Below the pieces are notes generated by a model, which did no database searches, was not told where the DNA came from, and saw only the letters and a list, made by a program, of their open reading frames with translations. A stretch of 64,000 nt of DNA from Motilibacter deserti (GTDB taxonomy: Bacteria > Actinomycetota > Actinomycetes > Motilibacterales > Motilibacteraceae): the NCBI RefSeq assembly GCF_011250635.1, contig NZ_JAANNP010000007.1, positions 1 through 64,000 on the forward strand. The letters run 5' to 3'. A program made the position numbers and the translations under genes. This document shows, in pieces, positions 17,374 to 25,934 of the stretch. Within the stretch, counting starts at the first letter, position 1, and every line of letters starts with the position of its first letter.

Positions 17374-18416
17374 CCGCCCCGGTCGCCCGGGTGCTCGTGG
17401 TCGAGCTGCTCGGCGGGTTCGGCGACGTGCTGCTCGCGCTCCCCGCCGTGCACGCGTTGGCCCGCTCGCAGCCGGGCGCACGCGTCGACGTCCTCACCTT
17501 CACCCCGGGCGACGTGCTGCTCTCGGCGGACCCGCTCGTGGCCCGGGTGCTGCCGCTCAGCGACCACTCGGAGGGCGCGCCGCGGGCGGCGGTGGCGGCG
17601 GCGCTGGACGCGGCGGAGGCGGAGGGGGCGGCGTACGACCTCGTCGTGACCACCACGACCTACGACGGCATCGGCGAGCTGTGCCGGGAGCGTGCGCCGC
17701 GGTCGGTCACCAACCTCTGGCAGGGGGCTCCGGACGGCGAGCTGGTGGACTGCCGGTTCGTGCGGCTCCTCGCAGACGCGGGGGTGGTCGCGCCGGAGCA
17801 CGTCGCGACGCCGCTGCGCGTGGAGCTCACTGCGACCGAGCTCTCGACGGGCCGGGAGGCGGTCGACGCGGTGCTCGGCGGAGCCGGCCGGGGCAGGCCG
17901 CCCGTCGTCCTGGTCCCCGGCTCCGGCATGCCCGTGAAGGAGTGGGGCGCGACGCGGTGGGCGCGGCTGGCCGAGGCGCTCACGGCCGCTGGGCATCCGG
18001 TGCTGTCGGCCGTCGACCGGACGACGCCGGCGGTGGAGGGCACGCGCCCACTGCCTCCGGGCGGCCTGCGCGAGCTCGCGGCGCGGCTGGCGGCCGTGGG
18101 CAGCCGCGGCGGGGTCGTGGTCGGCGGGGACACCGGGCCGGTACGCCTCGGCGCCGCCGTCGGAGCGCCTGCCGTCGGGTTGTACGGTCCCACCTCCGCC
18201 GGCCGCTATGGCCTCCGCCCCGACACCGGCACCAGCCTGCAGGGGTGGCCGGGGTGCCCGGTCCGGCTGCCGTCGGCGATTACCGAACAGCAGTGCTGGT
18301 GGGAGGCGAGCTGCCCGTTCGGCGAGGAGCCGCAGTGCATGGCCGACATCGCCGTCGAGACCGTGCTGGCCGCGGTGCTCGACCGGTTGGACCGCTCGCC
18401 CGGGCGTGCCGGGTAG
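17370..18416 (+). CDS. Second family 9 glycosyltransferase (heptosyltransferase-like)
   Basis: A 348-residue GT9 protein. It has the N-terminal VLVVELLGGFGDVLLALPAV, central VVLVPGSGMPVKEWGATRWA and the donor-binding VVVGGDTGPVRLGAAVGAP with GLYGPTSAGRYGL. The late cysteines (QQCWWEASCPFGEEPQC) echo the Cys-rich tail of the other GT9. It overlaps the GT4 gene by four bases (ATGA). With the divergent operon the locus has two GT9, one GT4 and one GT2 enzyme plus HldE. That is enough for a short heptose-containing oligosaccharide, although the acceptor is unknown. Confidence 0.88.
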   Translation: MTAPVARVLVVELLGGFGDVLLALPAVHALARSQPGARVDVLTFTPGDVLLSADPLVARVLPLSDHSEGAPRAAVAAALDAAEAEGAAYDLVVTTTTYDGIGELCRERAPRSVTNLWQGAPDGELVDCRFVRLLADAGVVAPEHVATPLRVELTATELSTGREAVDAVLGGAGRGRPPVVLVPGSGMPVKEWGATRWARLAEALTAAGHPVLSAVDRTTPAVEGTRPLPPGGLRELAARLAAVGSRGGVVVGGDTGPVRLGAAVGAPAVGLYGPTSAGRYGLRPDTGTSLQGWPGCPVRLPSAITEQQCWWEASCPFGEEPQCMADIAVETVLAAVLDRLDRSPGRAG

Positions 18417-18499
18417 GGCGAAGTCCAGCTCGCCGGTCGGGCGCCGCGGGACGACCGGCCGGCCGGCGCGGACGGTCCGGCGCAGCGCCGAGCGTTTGG

Positions 18500-18536
18500 T
18501 ATAGCCTGCGCGATCAACGGCGTGCGCAGGCGGAGG
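18500..18536 (+). promoter_or_regulatory. Promoter, inverted repeat and ribosome-binding site of the first arabinose-locus lacI
   Basis: TATAGC (18500-18505) is a -10 candidate. An 8-bp inverted repeat GCCTGCGC/GCGCAGGC (18504-18511 with 18524-18531) ends next to GGAGG (18532-18536), eight bases before the GTG at 18545. The repeat could be an operator or an RNA hairpin that hides the ribosome-binding site. Confidence 0.45.
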
Positions 18537-18544
18537 TGGTCCAC

Positions 18545-19633
18545 GTGGTCGCTTCCGGCGGCCGTGACTCCTCCGCCGACAGCGTCCGCGTCTCCGGTCG
18601 CCCGGCCAACATCTGGGACGTCGCGAAGGCGGCGGGCGTGTCCCACCAGACGGTCTCCCGTGTGCTCAACGACTCCCCGTCCGTGCGCCCGGCGACGCGC
18701 GAGCGGGTGCTCGTCGCGATCGACGAGCTGGGCTATCGGCGCAACCCCGCCGCGCGAGCCCTCGTCACCCGCAAATCGCAGACTCTCGGCGTCGTCAGCT
18801 TCGACACGACGTTGTACGGCCCCGCCAGCACGCTCTACGGCATCGAGCAGTCCGCCCGCGAGGCCGGCTACTTCGTGAGCGTCGCCAGCCTGAAGTCCAT
18901 CGACGTCGTGAGCATGCGGGACGCACTCGAGCGGCTCGCCGAGCAGTCCGTCGACGGCCTCGTCGTCATCGCCCCGCTGCGCGAGGCCGGCGACGCGCTC
19001 GCCGAGCTGCGCGGCAAGCTGCCGGTCGTCGTCGTCGAAGGCGGCAGCGCGCCCGGCCTGGCTTCGGTCAGTGTGGACCAGGTCGACGGCGGGCGGCTCG
19101 CCACCCGGCACCTGCTCGAGCAAGGGGCGCAGAACGTCCACCACGTGTCGGGCCCGGCCGACTGGCTCGAGTCCGAGGGCCGGATCGCGGGGTGGCGCGA
19201 GGAGCTGGCGCAGGCCGGCCTCGAGCCGCCGGAGCTGCTGCAGGGGGCGTGGAGCCCGTCGTCCGGCTACGCCGCGGGACGCGAGCTGGCGCGCATGAAG
19301 GACGTGTCGGCGGTGTTCGTGGCCAACGACCAGATGTCCCTCGGGCTCCTGCGGGCCTTTCACGAGGAGGGCATCCGTGTCCCGCAGGACGTGCTGGTCG
19401 CCGGCTTCGACGACGTCCCCGAGGCCGCCTACTACACCCCGCCGCTGACGACGGTCCGCCAGGACTTCGCCCAGGTCGGCCGGCGGAGCATCGAGCTGCT
19501 CCTCGAGCAGATCGGCGAGGGGCCGGGCCCGGAGAGCCACGCGGTGGTGCCGGTCGAGCTCATCGTCCGGCAGAGCTCGGTGCGCTCCTCGATGCAGCGG
19601 CAGCACCTGCGCTCCCGTCCGGCCAAGCGCTAG
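18545..19633 (+). CDS. LacI-family regulator 1 of the arabinose locus
   Basis: A 362-residue LacI/GalR repressor. The N-terminal helix-turn-helix and hinge are clear (NIWDVAKAAGVSHQTVSRVL, then NDSPSVRPATRERV). The ligand-binding periplasmic-type core has TLGVVSFDTTLYGPASTLYG, SVDGLVVIAPL and VFVANDQMSLGLLRAF. The protein ends basic. It is a close paralogue of the next gene: the same SHQTVSRVLND helix, YGPASTL strand and SPSSGYAAG block. GGAGG supports the GTG start. It probably controls arabinose or arabinan genes with its paralogue; the sequence alone does not say which operator each binds. Confidence 0.88.
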   Translation: MVASGGRDSSADSVRVSGRPANIWDVAKAAGVSHQTVSRVLNDSPSVRPATRERVLVAIDELGYRRNPAARALVTRKSQTLGVVSFDTTLYGPASTLYGIEQSAREAGYFVSVASLKSIDVVSMRDALERLAEQSVDGLVVIAPLREAGDALAELRGKLPVVVVEGGSAPGLASVSVDQVDGGRLATRHLLEQGAQNVHHVSGPADWLESEGRIAGWREELAQAGLEPPELLQGAWSPSSGYAAGRELARMKDVSAVFVANDQMSLGLLRAFHEEGIRVPQDVLVAGFDDVPEAAYYTPPLTTVRQDFAQVGRRSIELLLEQIGEGPGPESHAVVPVELIVRQSSVRSSMQRQHLRSRPAKR

Positions 19634-19958
19634 GGCGGCCTCCACCCGCTCCGGCAACAGGCGAACAGTGGTTCGCACAGTGGTCTTCTGCTGTATGCGC
19701 CGGGCCAGGGGCTCCAGAGATCCGTTCGGAGACGTGTGGCGGCGGTCGTGACGAGCGCCGGCGGAGGCTGACCGGAGCGCTCGCCCGTTGCCTCACCGCA
19801 GGTGATCGGCCTAGTGTGAGCGCTCACAGATTGGCTGACGGAATGGGGCCGACCCGTTATCCGTCCGTGACCGAAGAATGTGCAGGAGCCGACGTGCGAG
19901 GAGTTGCGGGCCCGCGGCTGCGGCCGGGATCGGGGCGCGCGAGCGGGTGGCGTACGTC
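19634..19958 (+). promoter_or_regulatory. Regulatory region of the second lacI, with a perfect operator palindrome
   Basis: TTGCCT (19788-19793), 18 bases, then TAGTGT (19812-19817) form a promoter. TGTGAGCGCTCACA at 19815-19828 is a perfect 14-bp LacI-type palindrome overlapping the -10 box, so autorepression is likely. The remaining leader of about 130 bases holds nothing else that I recognise. Confidence 0.75.
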
Positions 19959-21113
19959 GTGAGCACCGTCCCGGTCGGCCGGTCCGACGAGGACGGCGCC
20001 TCGGCCGTGCGGCCGCCCAACATGCGCGACGTCGCCCGCCGAGCCGGCGTGTCGCACCAGACGGTGTCGCGAGTGCTGAACGACGCTTCGGCTGTTCGGT
20101 CCGACACGAGGGACCGGGTGCTCAGTGCGATCGAGGAGCTCGGATACCGCCGCAACTCGGCGGCGCGCGCGCTCGTCACGCGGCGTTCGCGGACCTTCGG
20201 TGTCATCACGATGCCCGCGACCCTGTACGGCCCGGCGAGCACGCTGCACGCGATCGAGCTCGCAGCGCAGGAGGCGGGCTACTTCGTGCGGGTGGCCACC
20301 ATCAGCGGCTTCGAGCGCCACGCGCTGACGGAGGCGCTTCGTTGGCTGGAGGAGGGGCCGGTCGAGGGGCTTGTCGTCCTCGCCCCGCTCCTCGGGACCG
20401 CGGCGAAGCTCGGTGAGCTGTGGGAGGAGATGCCGGTCGTGTTCGTCGAGGGCGCGACCTCGACGGGGCTCGCCTCGGTGAGCGTGGACCAGGTGGCAGG
20501 GGCGCGCGCGGTGACCGAGCACCTGCTCGAGCAGGGTGCCGGCGCACCGGTCTGGCACGTCACCGGTCCCGCCGACTGGGTCGAGGCGCAGCAGAGGGTC
20601 GTGGGATGGCGGTCCGCGCTCGCCGACGCAGGGGTGCGAGCGCCGGATCCGCTGCCCGGCACGTGGAGCCCGTCGTCGGGCTACGCCGCCGGGCTCGACC
20701 TCGCCCGGCGCGGGGACGTGCGCTCGGTCTTCGTCGCCAACGACCGAATGGCGCTCGGGCTGCTGCGGGCGTTCGCGGAGGCCGGCGTCCGGGTCCCGGA
20801 GGACATCCTCGTGGCGGGGTACGACGACGTGCCGGAGGCAGCGTTCTACAGCCCCCCGTTGACGTCCGTGCGGCAGGACTTCGCCGGCGTCGGCAGGCAC
20901 AGCATCGGGTCCCTCGTGGACCAGGTGGAGGGGGCGGGCACCGCCGGTCGCGGCGCAGCGGTCCTCCCGCCGACGCTCGTCGTGCGACAGAGCTCGCTCG
21001 CACCGGTGCCGCGCCGGGCCAGGCGCTCGGGCGCTGGGTGGGCGCCCGACGAGGGGGTCACTCCGGGTCGTCCGCGCCCGCCCGCGGGTCACGATTTAGC
21101 CACGCCCTCTTGA
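19959..21113 (+). CDS. LacI-family regulator 2 of the arabinose locus
   Basis: A 384-residue LacI/GalR repressor. It has an N-terminal DNA-binding domain (NMRDVARRAGVSHQTVSRVL), then a core with TFGVITMPATLYGPASTLHA, VEGLVVLAPLLG and VFVANDRMALGLLRAFAEAG. A Pro/Arg-rich extension of about 30 residues follows the usual end (RQSSLAPVPRRARRSG onward). The GTG at 19959 has GGGTGG eight bases upstream; a GTG four codons earlier is possible. It lies just before araB, and its promoter carries a perfect palindrome whose variants occur at araB, the importer operon and the GH51 gene. This makes it the best candidate arabinose-regulon repressor. Confidence 0.88.
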   Translation: MSTVPVGRSDEDGASAVRPPNMRDVARRAGVSHQTVSRVLNDASAVRSDTRDRVLSAIEELGYRRNSAARALVTRRSRTFGVITMPATLYGPASTLHAIELAAQEAGYFVRVATISGFERHALTEALRWLEEGPVEGLVVLAPLLGTAAKLGELWEEMPVVFVEGATSTGLASVSVDQVAGARAVTEHLLEQGAGAPVWHVTGPADWVEAQQRVVGWRSALADAGVRAPDPLPGTWSPSSGYAAGLDLARRGDVRSVFVANDRMALGLLRAFAEAGVRVPEDILVAGYDDVPEAAFYSPPLTSVRQDFAGVGRHSIGSLVDQVEGAGTAGRGAAVLPPTLVVRQSSLAPVPRRARRSGAGWAPDEGVTPGRPRPPAGHDLATPS

Positions 21114-21137
21114 CGGCTGAGGTGTGAACGTTAACAT
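21110..21137 (+). promoter_or_regulatory. araBDA promoter with LacI-type operator
   Basis: TTGACG (21110-21115), 16 bases, then TAACAT (21132-21137). The near-palindrome TGTGAACGTTAACA (21123-21136) covers the spacer and -10 box, so repressor binding would block RNA polymerase. Confidence 0.75.
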
Positions 21138-21287
21138 CACCGCGTCGGACGAATTGCGCTTGAGCGGGGCCTCGAGAACGGCCCGGAAGGAGTGCGGAGC
21201 GATGCTTTGGCGGCCCGCAGCGGAGCGAAGGACCGGCCCGCAGCAGGCCCGGCACGGGGCTTGGACGGCCCGGTCGGGAGGCGCGCG

Positions 21288-22967
21288 ATGACCGCGACGA
21301 CGAGCTCGGCCGACGACCGCAGCGTCGTGATCGGGGTCGACTACGGCACCCTGTCCGGGCGCGCCGTGGTCGTGCGGGTCTCCGACGGAGCCGAGCTCGG
21401 AAGCGCCGTTCATGAGTACTCGCACGCGGTCCTCGAGGACGTGCTGCCCGCGACGGGCAAGCGGCTCCCGCACGACTGGGCCCTGCAGGTGCCCTCGGAC
21501 TACGTCGACGTGCTCAAGGACGCCGTCCCGAAGGCCATCGCGGCCAGCGGGGTGAGCCCCGAGGACGTCATCGGCATCGCGACGGACTTCACCGCCTGCA
21601 CCGTGCTGCCGACGACCGCCGACGGGACGCCGCTCTGCGAGCTCGACGAGCTGCGCGACCGGCCGCACGCCTACGTGAAGCTGTGGAAGCACCACGCCGC
21701 GCAGGGCCAGGCCGACCGCATCAACGCCCTCGCTCACGAGCGGTCCGAGCCGTGGATCGCCCGCTACGGAGGCAAGCTCTCCTCCGAGTGGGAGCTCGCC
21801 AAGGGCCTCCAGCTGCTCGAGGAGGACCCCGAGGTCTACGCGCGCATGGACCACTGGGTCGAGGCCGCGGACTGGATCATCTGGCAGCTCTGCGGCACCT
21901 ACGTGCGCAACACCTGCACCGCCGGCTACAAGGCGGTCTACCAGGACGGGGCCTACCCGTCGAAGGAGTTCCTCGCGGCCCTCGACGAGCGGTTCGTGGA
22001 CTTCTTCGAGGCGAAGGTGGAGCAGCCGCTCGCCCCGCTCGGCGCGCGCGCCGGGGGGCTGACGGAGCAGGCCGCCGCCTGGACCGGGCTGCCCGCGGGC
22101 ATCGCCGTCGCCGTCGGCAACGTCGACGCTCACGTCACCTCCCCGGCGGCCAAGGCGGTCGACCCGGGCCAGATGCTCGCGGTCATGGGCACGTCCACGT
22201 GCCACGTGATGAACAGCGACCAGCTCGGCGAGGTCCCCGGCATGTGCGGCGTCGTCCGCGACGGCATCACCCCGGGCCTCTGGGGCTACGAGGCCGGGCA
22301 GTCGGGCGTCGGTGACATCTTCGCCTGGTTCGTGCGAAGCAGCGTTCCGGCGTCGTACGCGGAGCGGGCCGCCGAGCGCGGCCTCGACCTGCACCAGTAC
22401 CTCACCGAGCTCGCCTCCCAGCAGGCCGTCGGGGAGCACGGGCTCGTCGCGCTGGACTGGCACAGCGGCAACCGCTCCGTCCTCGTGGACCACGAGCTCT
22501 CCGGCCTCGTCCTCGGCCTGACGCTCGGGACGAAGCCCGAGGAGGTCTACCGCGCGCTGCTGGAGTCGACCGCATTCGGCACCCGCAAGATCATCGAGTC
22601 CTTCGAGGCGGCCGGCGTCCCGGTGACCGAGCTGGTCGTCGCGGGCGGCCTGCTCAAGAACGCGTTCCTCATGCAGATGTACGCGGACGTGACGCGCCGC
22701 CCGCTGTCCCTGCTCGGCTCGACCCAGGGGCCGGCCCTCGGCTCGTCGATCCACGCGGCGGTGGCGGCCGGGGCGTACCCGGACATCCACGCCGCGGCAG
22801 CGGTGATGGGGCGCAAGGAGGAGGCGGCGTACGTGCCGGACGAGGAGCGCGCGCAGGCCTACGACGCGCTCTACGCCGAGTACTCGCGGCTCCACGACTA
22901 CTTCGGCCGGGGCGAGAACGACGTCATGCACCGGCTGCGAGACATCAAGCGGAAGGCTGTGCGATGA
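21288..22967 (+). CDS. araB: L-ribulokinase
   Basis: A 559-residue FGGY-family kinase that converts L-ribulose to L-ribulose 5-phosphate. It has the N-terminal phosphate loop VVIGVDYGTLSGRAVVVRV, the substrate region IATDFTACTVLP and SSEWELAKGLQLL, the mid block GNVDAHVTSP and MGTSTCHVMNSDQLGEVPGM, and the C-terminal adenine-binding block VAGGLLKNAFLMQMYADVTR. The length is normal for the family. GGGAGG six bases upstream sets the ATG. It is the first gene of araB-araD-araA and overlaps araD in ATGA. Confidence 0.96.
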   Translation: MTATTSSADDRSVVIGVDYGTLSGRAVVVRVSDGAELGSAVHEYSHAVLEDVLPATGKRLPHDWALQVPSDYVDVLKDAVPKAIAASGVSPEDVIGIATDFTACTVLPTTADGTPLCELDELRDRPHAYVKLWKHHAAQGQADRINALAHERSEPWIARYGGKLSSEWELAKGLQLLEEDPEVYARMDHWVEAADWIIWQLCGTYVRNTCTAGYKAVYQDGAYPSKEFLAALDERFVDFFEAKVEQPLAPLGARAGGLTEQAAAWTGLPAGIAVAVGNVDAHVTSPAAKAVDPGQMLAVMGTSTCHVMNSDQLGEVPGMCGVVRDGITPGLWGYEAGQSGVGDIFAWFVRSSVPASYAERAAERGLDLHQYLTELASQQAVGEHGLVALDWHSGNRSVLVDHELSGLVLGLTLGTKPEEVYRALLESTAFGTRKIIESFEAAGVPVTELVVAGGLLKNAFLMQMYADVTRRPLSLLGSTQGPALGSSIHAAVAAGAYPDIHAAAAVMGRKEEAAYVPDEERAQAYDALYAEYSRLHDYFGRGENDVMHRLRDIKRKAVR

Positions 22968-23650
22968 CCGAGACCACCTTGTCGGCCCCGTCGCGGCAGG
23001 CCGTCGACGCGGTGCGCGCGGACGTGTCGACGCTGCACGCCGAGCTCGTCCGCTACAACCTCGTGGCGTGGACCGCCGGCAACGTGTCCGGGCGGGTGCC
23101 GGGCGAGGACCTCTTCGTCATCAAGCCGAGCGGCGTCGACTACGACGCCCTGGCGCCGGAGAACATGATCCTCTGCGACCTCGACGGCAACGTCGTCGAA
23201 GGCGACCACTCGCCCTCGAGCGACACGGCCGCCCACGCCTACGTCTACCGGGCGATGCCCGAGATCGGTGGCGTGGTCCACACGCACTCGACGTACGCGT
23301 CGGCGTGGGCCGCGCGCGGCGAGGAGATCCCCTGTGTGCTGACCGCGATGGCCGACGAGTTCGGCGGGCCCATCCCCGTCGGGCCGTTCGCCCTCATCGG
23401 CGACGACTCCATCGGCCAGGGCATCGTCGCGACCCTGCGCGGCTCCCGCTCCCCGGCGGTGCTGATGCAGAACCACGGCGTCTTCACGATCGGCAAGAAC
23501 GCGCGCGCCGCGGTCAAGGCGGCGGTGATGTGCGAGGACGTCGCCCGCACCGTGCACGTGTCCCGCCAGCTGGGCGAACCGTTGCCGATCGCGCAGGGCG
23601 ACATCGACCGACTCTACGACCGCTACCAGAACGTCTACGGCCAGCGCTGA
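22964..23650 (+). CDS. araD: L-ribulose-5-phosphate 4-epimerase
   Basis: A 228-residue class II aldolase-fold, zinc-dependent epimerase. It links L-ribulose 5-phosphate to D-xylulose 5-phosphate and so feeds the pentose phosphate pathway. Motifs are [40 protein letters not shown] and the zinc ligands in [14 protein letters not shown] further His lies in [10 protein letters not shown], and Tyr residues occur near the C-terminus ([10 protein letters not shown]). The start ATG shares bases with the araB stop. Confidence 0.95.
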   Translation: MTETTLSAPSRQAVDAVRADVSTLHAELVRYNLVAWTAGNVSGRVPGEDLFVIKPSGVDYDALAPENMILCDLDGNVVEGDHSPSSDTAAHAYVYRAMPEIGGVVHTHSTYASAWAARGEEIPCVLTAMADEFGGPIPVGPFALIGDDSIGQGIVATLRGSRSPAVLMQNHGVFTIGKNARAAVKAAVMCEDVARTVHVSRQLGEPLPIAQGDIDRLYDRYQNVYGQR

Positions 23651-23714
23651 GCCGGGCGCCCGTCCGCGCGGGCGCCGCCATGCGACTCCTCCTGCAGGTG
23701 AAAGGACCAACACA

Positions 23715-25226
23715 ATGACGGTGTCGGCATTCGAGGGATACGAGGTCTGGTTCCTCACCGGCAGTCAATCGCTCTACGGCGACGACACGCTGCGCCAGGT
23801 CGCGGAGCAGTCGGAGGAGATCTGCCAGACGCTCGCGAGCTCGAAGCAGATCCCCGTCCGCATCGTGTGGAAGCCGGTGCTCACCACCGCCGACGCGATC
23901 CGCCGGGTGTGCCTGGACGCCTCCGCCTCCGACACCTGCATCGGCGTCATCACGTGGATGCACACGTTCTCGCCGGCGAAGATGTGGATCGCCGGGCTCG
24001 ACGCCCTGCAGAAGCCGCTGCTCCACCTGCACACCCAGTCCAACGTCTCGCTGCCCTGGGCCGAGATCGACATGGACTTCATGAACCTCAACCAGGCCGC
24101 GCACGGTGACCGCGAGTACGCCTACATCGAGAGCCGGATGGGCGTGAGCCGTACGACCGTCGCCGGGCACGCCTCCGACCCTGCGGTCGCGGACCGGGTG
24201 GCGACGTGGGCTCGGGCCGCCCGCGGCCGCCAGGAGGCGCGCACCCTCAAGCTCGCGCGCTTCGGCGACAACATGCGGGACGTCGCGGTGACCGAGGGCG
24301 ACAAGGTCGAGGCGCAGATCCGCTTCGGCGTCTCCGTCAACACCTACGGCGTCAACGACCTGGTGGCCCGGGTGGACGCGATGGCCGACGACGCGGTGGA
24401 CGCGCTCGCGGCCGAGTACGACGAGGCCTACGACGTCGACCCGTCCCTGCGGCCGGGGGGCGAGCGCCGCGAGTCCCTGCGCTACGCGGCCCGCATCGAG
24501 CTCGGCCTGCGCTCGTTCCTGGAGGAGGGCGGCTTCCACGCCTTCACCTCGAACTTCGAGGACCTGGGGGGCCTGCGCCAGCTGCCCGGCATCGCCGTGC
24601 AGCGCCTCATGGCCGACGGCTACGGCTTCGGCGGTGAGGGCGACTGGAAGACCTCGGCCCTCGTGCGGATCATGAAGGTCATCGGCGAGGGCCTGCCGGG
24701 CGGCACGTCCTTCATGGAGGACTACACCTACCACCTCGGGCCGGGCGAGCCGAAGATCCTCGGCGCTCACATGCTCGAGGTCTGCCCGACCATCACGAGC
24801 GCCACGCCGAGCTGCGAGATCCACCCGCTCGGCATCGGTGGCCGGGAGGACCCGGTCCGCCTGGTGTTCGACGCCGCTCCCGGCCCCGCGTTCGTCGTGG
24901 GCTGGAGCGACCTCGGAGACCGGTTCCGGCTCGTCGCCAACGAGATCGACGTCGTCCCCGCCGACGAGCCGCTCCCGAACCTCCCGGTCGCCCGGGCGGT
25001 GTGGAAGCCGCGCCCGAGCCTGAAGACCTCGACCGAGGCCTGGCTGACGGCCGGCGGCCCGCACCACACCGTGCTCAGCTCGGCGGTCGACGTCGAGGCG
25101 CTGGCCGACTTCGCCGAGATGGTGTCGACCGAGCTCGTCCTCATCGACGCGGACACGACCGTGCGCGGGCTCAGCAAGGAGCTGCGCTGGAACGCCGCGT
25201 ACTACCGGCTCGCCCGCGGCTTCTGA
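23715..25226 (+). CDS. araA: L-arabinose isomerase
   Basis: A 503-residue isomerase that converts L-arabinose to L-ribulose with a Mn ion. It begins [19 protein letters not shown] and has the family block [17 protein letters not shown]. The catalytic Glu and His regions are [25 protein letters not shown] and [10 protein letters not shown], with a late GGPHHTVLS. The length matches the family. AAAGGA precedes the ATG, and a 64-base gap separates it from araD in the same operon. The promoter region of the importer follows. Confidence 0.96.
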   Translation: MTVSAFEGYEVWFLTGSQSLYGDDTLRQVAEQSEEICQTLASSKQIPVRIVWKPVLTTADAIRRVCLDASASDTCIGVITWMHTFSPAKMWIAGLDALQKPLLHLHTQSNVSLPWAEIDMDFMNLNQAAHGDREYAYIESRMGVSRTTVAGHASDPAVADRVATWARAARGRQEARTLKLARFGDNMRDVAVTEGDKVEAQIRFGVSVNTYGVNDLVARVDAMADDAVDALAAEYDEAYDVDPSLRPGGERRESLRYAARIELGLRSFLEEGGFHAFTSNFEDLGGLRQLPGIAVQRLMADGYGFGGEGDWKTSALVRIMKVIGEGLPGGTSFMEDYTYHLGPGEPKILGAHMLEVCPTITSATPSCEIHPLGIGGREDPVRLVFDAAPGPAFVVGWSDLGDRFRLVANEIDVVPADEPLPNLPVARAVWKPRPSLKTSTEAWLTAGGPHHTVLSSAVDVEALADFAEMVSTELVLIDADTTVRGLSKELRWNAAYYRLARGF

Positions 25227-25934
25227 GGCCACGGGCCGTCGCCAGGCGGCCGGTCACGGGGTGCCGGCCGCCGGCGGCAAGGCGGACGGGCAGCCTACGG
25301 CCGCCGGGGACGGCGGGAGCGAACGGCTCGCAGCGAGTCCGTGACGAAGTTGTGACCGAGGAAGAAAACCCCGCGTGGGGCGGGCCTGTACGCGGCGCCC
25401 GCCCCGGCGTACCACTGAAGTATCCGGACAAAACAGGCAGGTCGGGTCGGAGCTCCTGCCTTGTCCCGCGTCTTTTGCGGGTCGGAAGCACCCCGGCGCT
25501 TGTGAAGCGCGGGGGACTCCGGCATGCTCTTTCGCGTTCGGAAGTCTCGGGTCCGTCATTGCTATGGAACCGTTACCAAGACCTCTTGACGGGCTTGGTG
25601 GGCAGGCAGAGACTGACTGCGAAAGTTAGCGTTCACATCGACGGTGACGCAGCCCCCGCCACGAGGGGCCGGTCGCCTCGAACGTTGCGGGGAGAAGCGC
25701 TTTGGCAAGGATGCCGAAGGGAGCGGGGCGGGCCGGGGCCCGGCCGTCGCCGCTATTTCGCGGGCGGGTGCGACCCCCGTCCCGGCGCCCGTTCCGAACG
25801 ACGCCGGCCGCCGTCGACGGCGGCCTGCCGGCCTCGGGAGAACCCATCGACTTCCCCGTCTTCCCGTGGTGCCAGCTTTCCGGCTAGCTACACCCCGGTC
25901 ATGCCGACCGTGGACTGCAGAGAAGGAGTTCTAC
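25227..25934 (+). promoter_or_regulatory. Long leader and promoter of the sugar importer operon, two operator types
   Basis: No gene is seen in these 708 bases. A weak hairpin (GGCCG/CGGCC, 25234-25251) follows araA. TTGACG (25586-25591), 17 bases, then GAGACT (25609-25614) form a promoter. TGGAACCGTTACCA (25565-25578) ends eight bases before the -35 box, and AGTTAGCGTTCACA (25624-25637), the inverse of TGTGAACGCTAACT, lies just after the start region. This leaves a 5' leader of about 300 bases whose role is unclear. AAGGAG (25923-25928) serves the next gene. Confidence 0.7.

Noticed and set aside
24700-25934. Riboswitch in the importer leader
   Set aside because: I could not match conserved blocks of any known aptamer there, unlike the clear ydaO element at 60743-60930.
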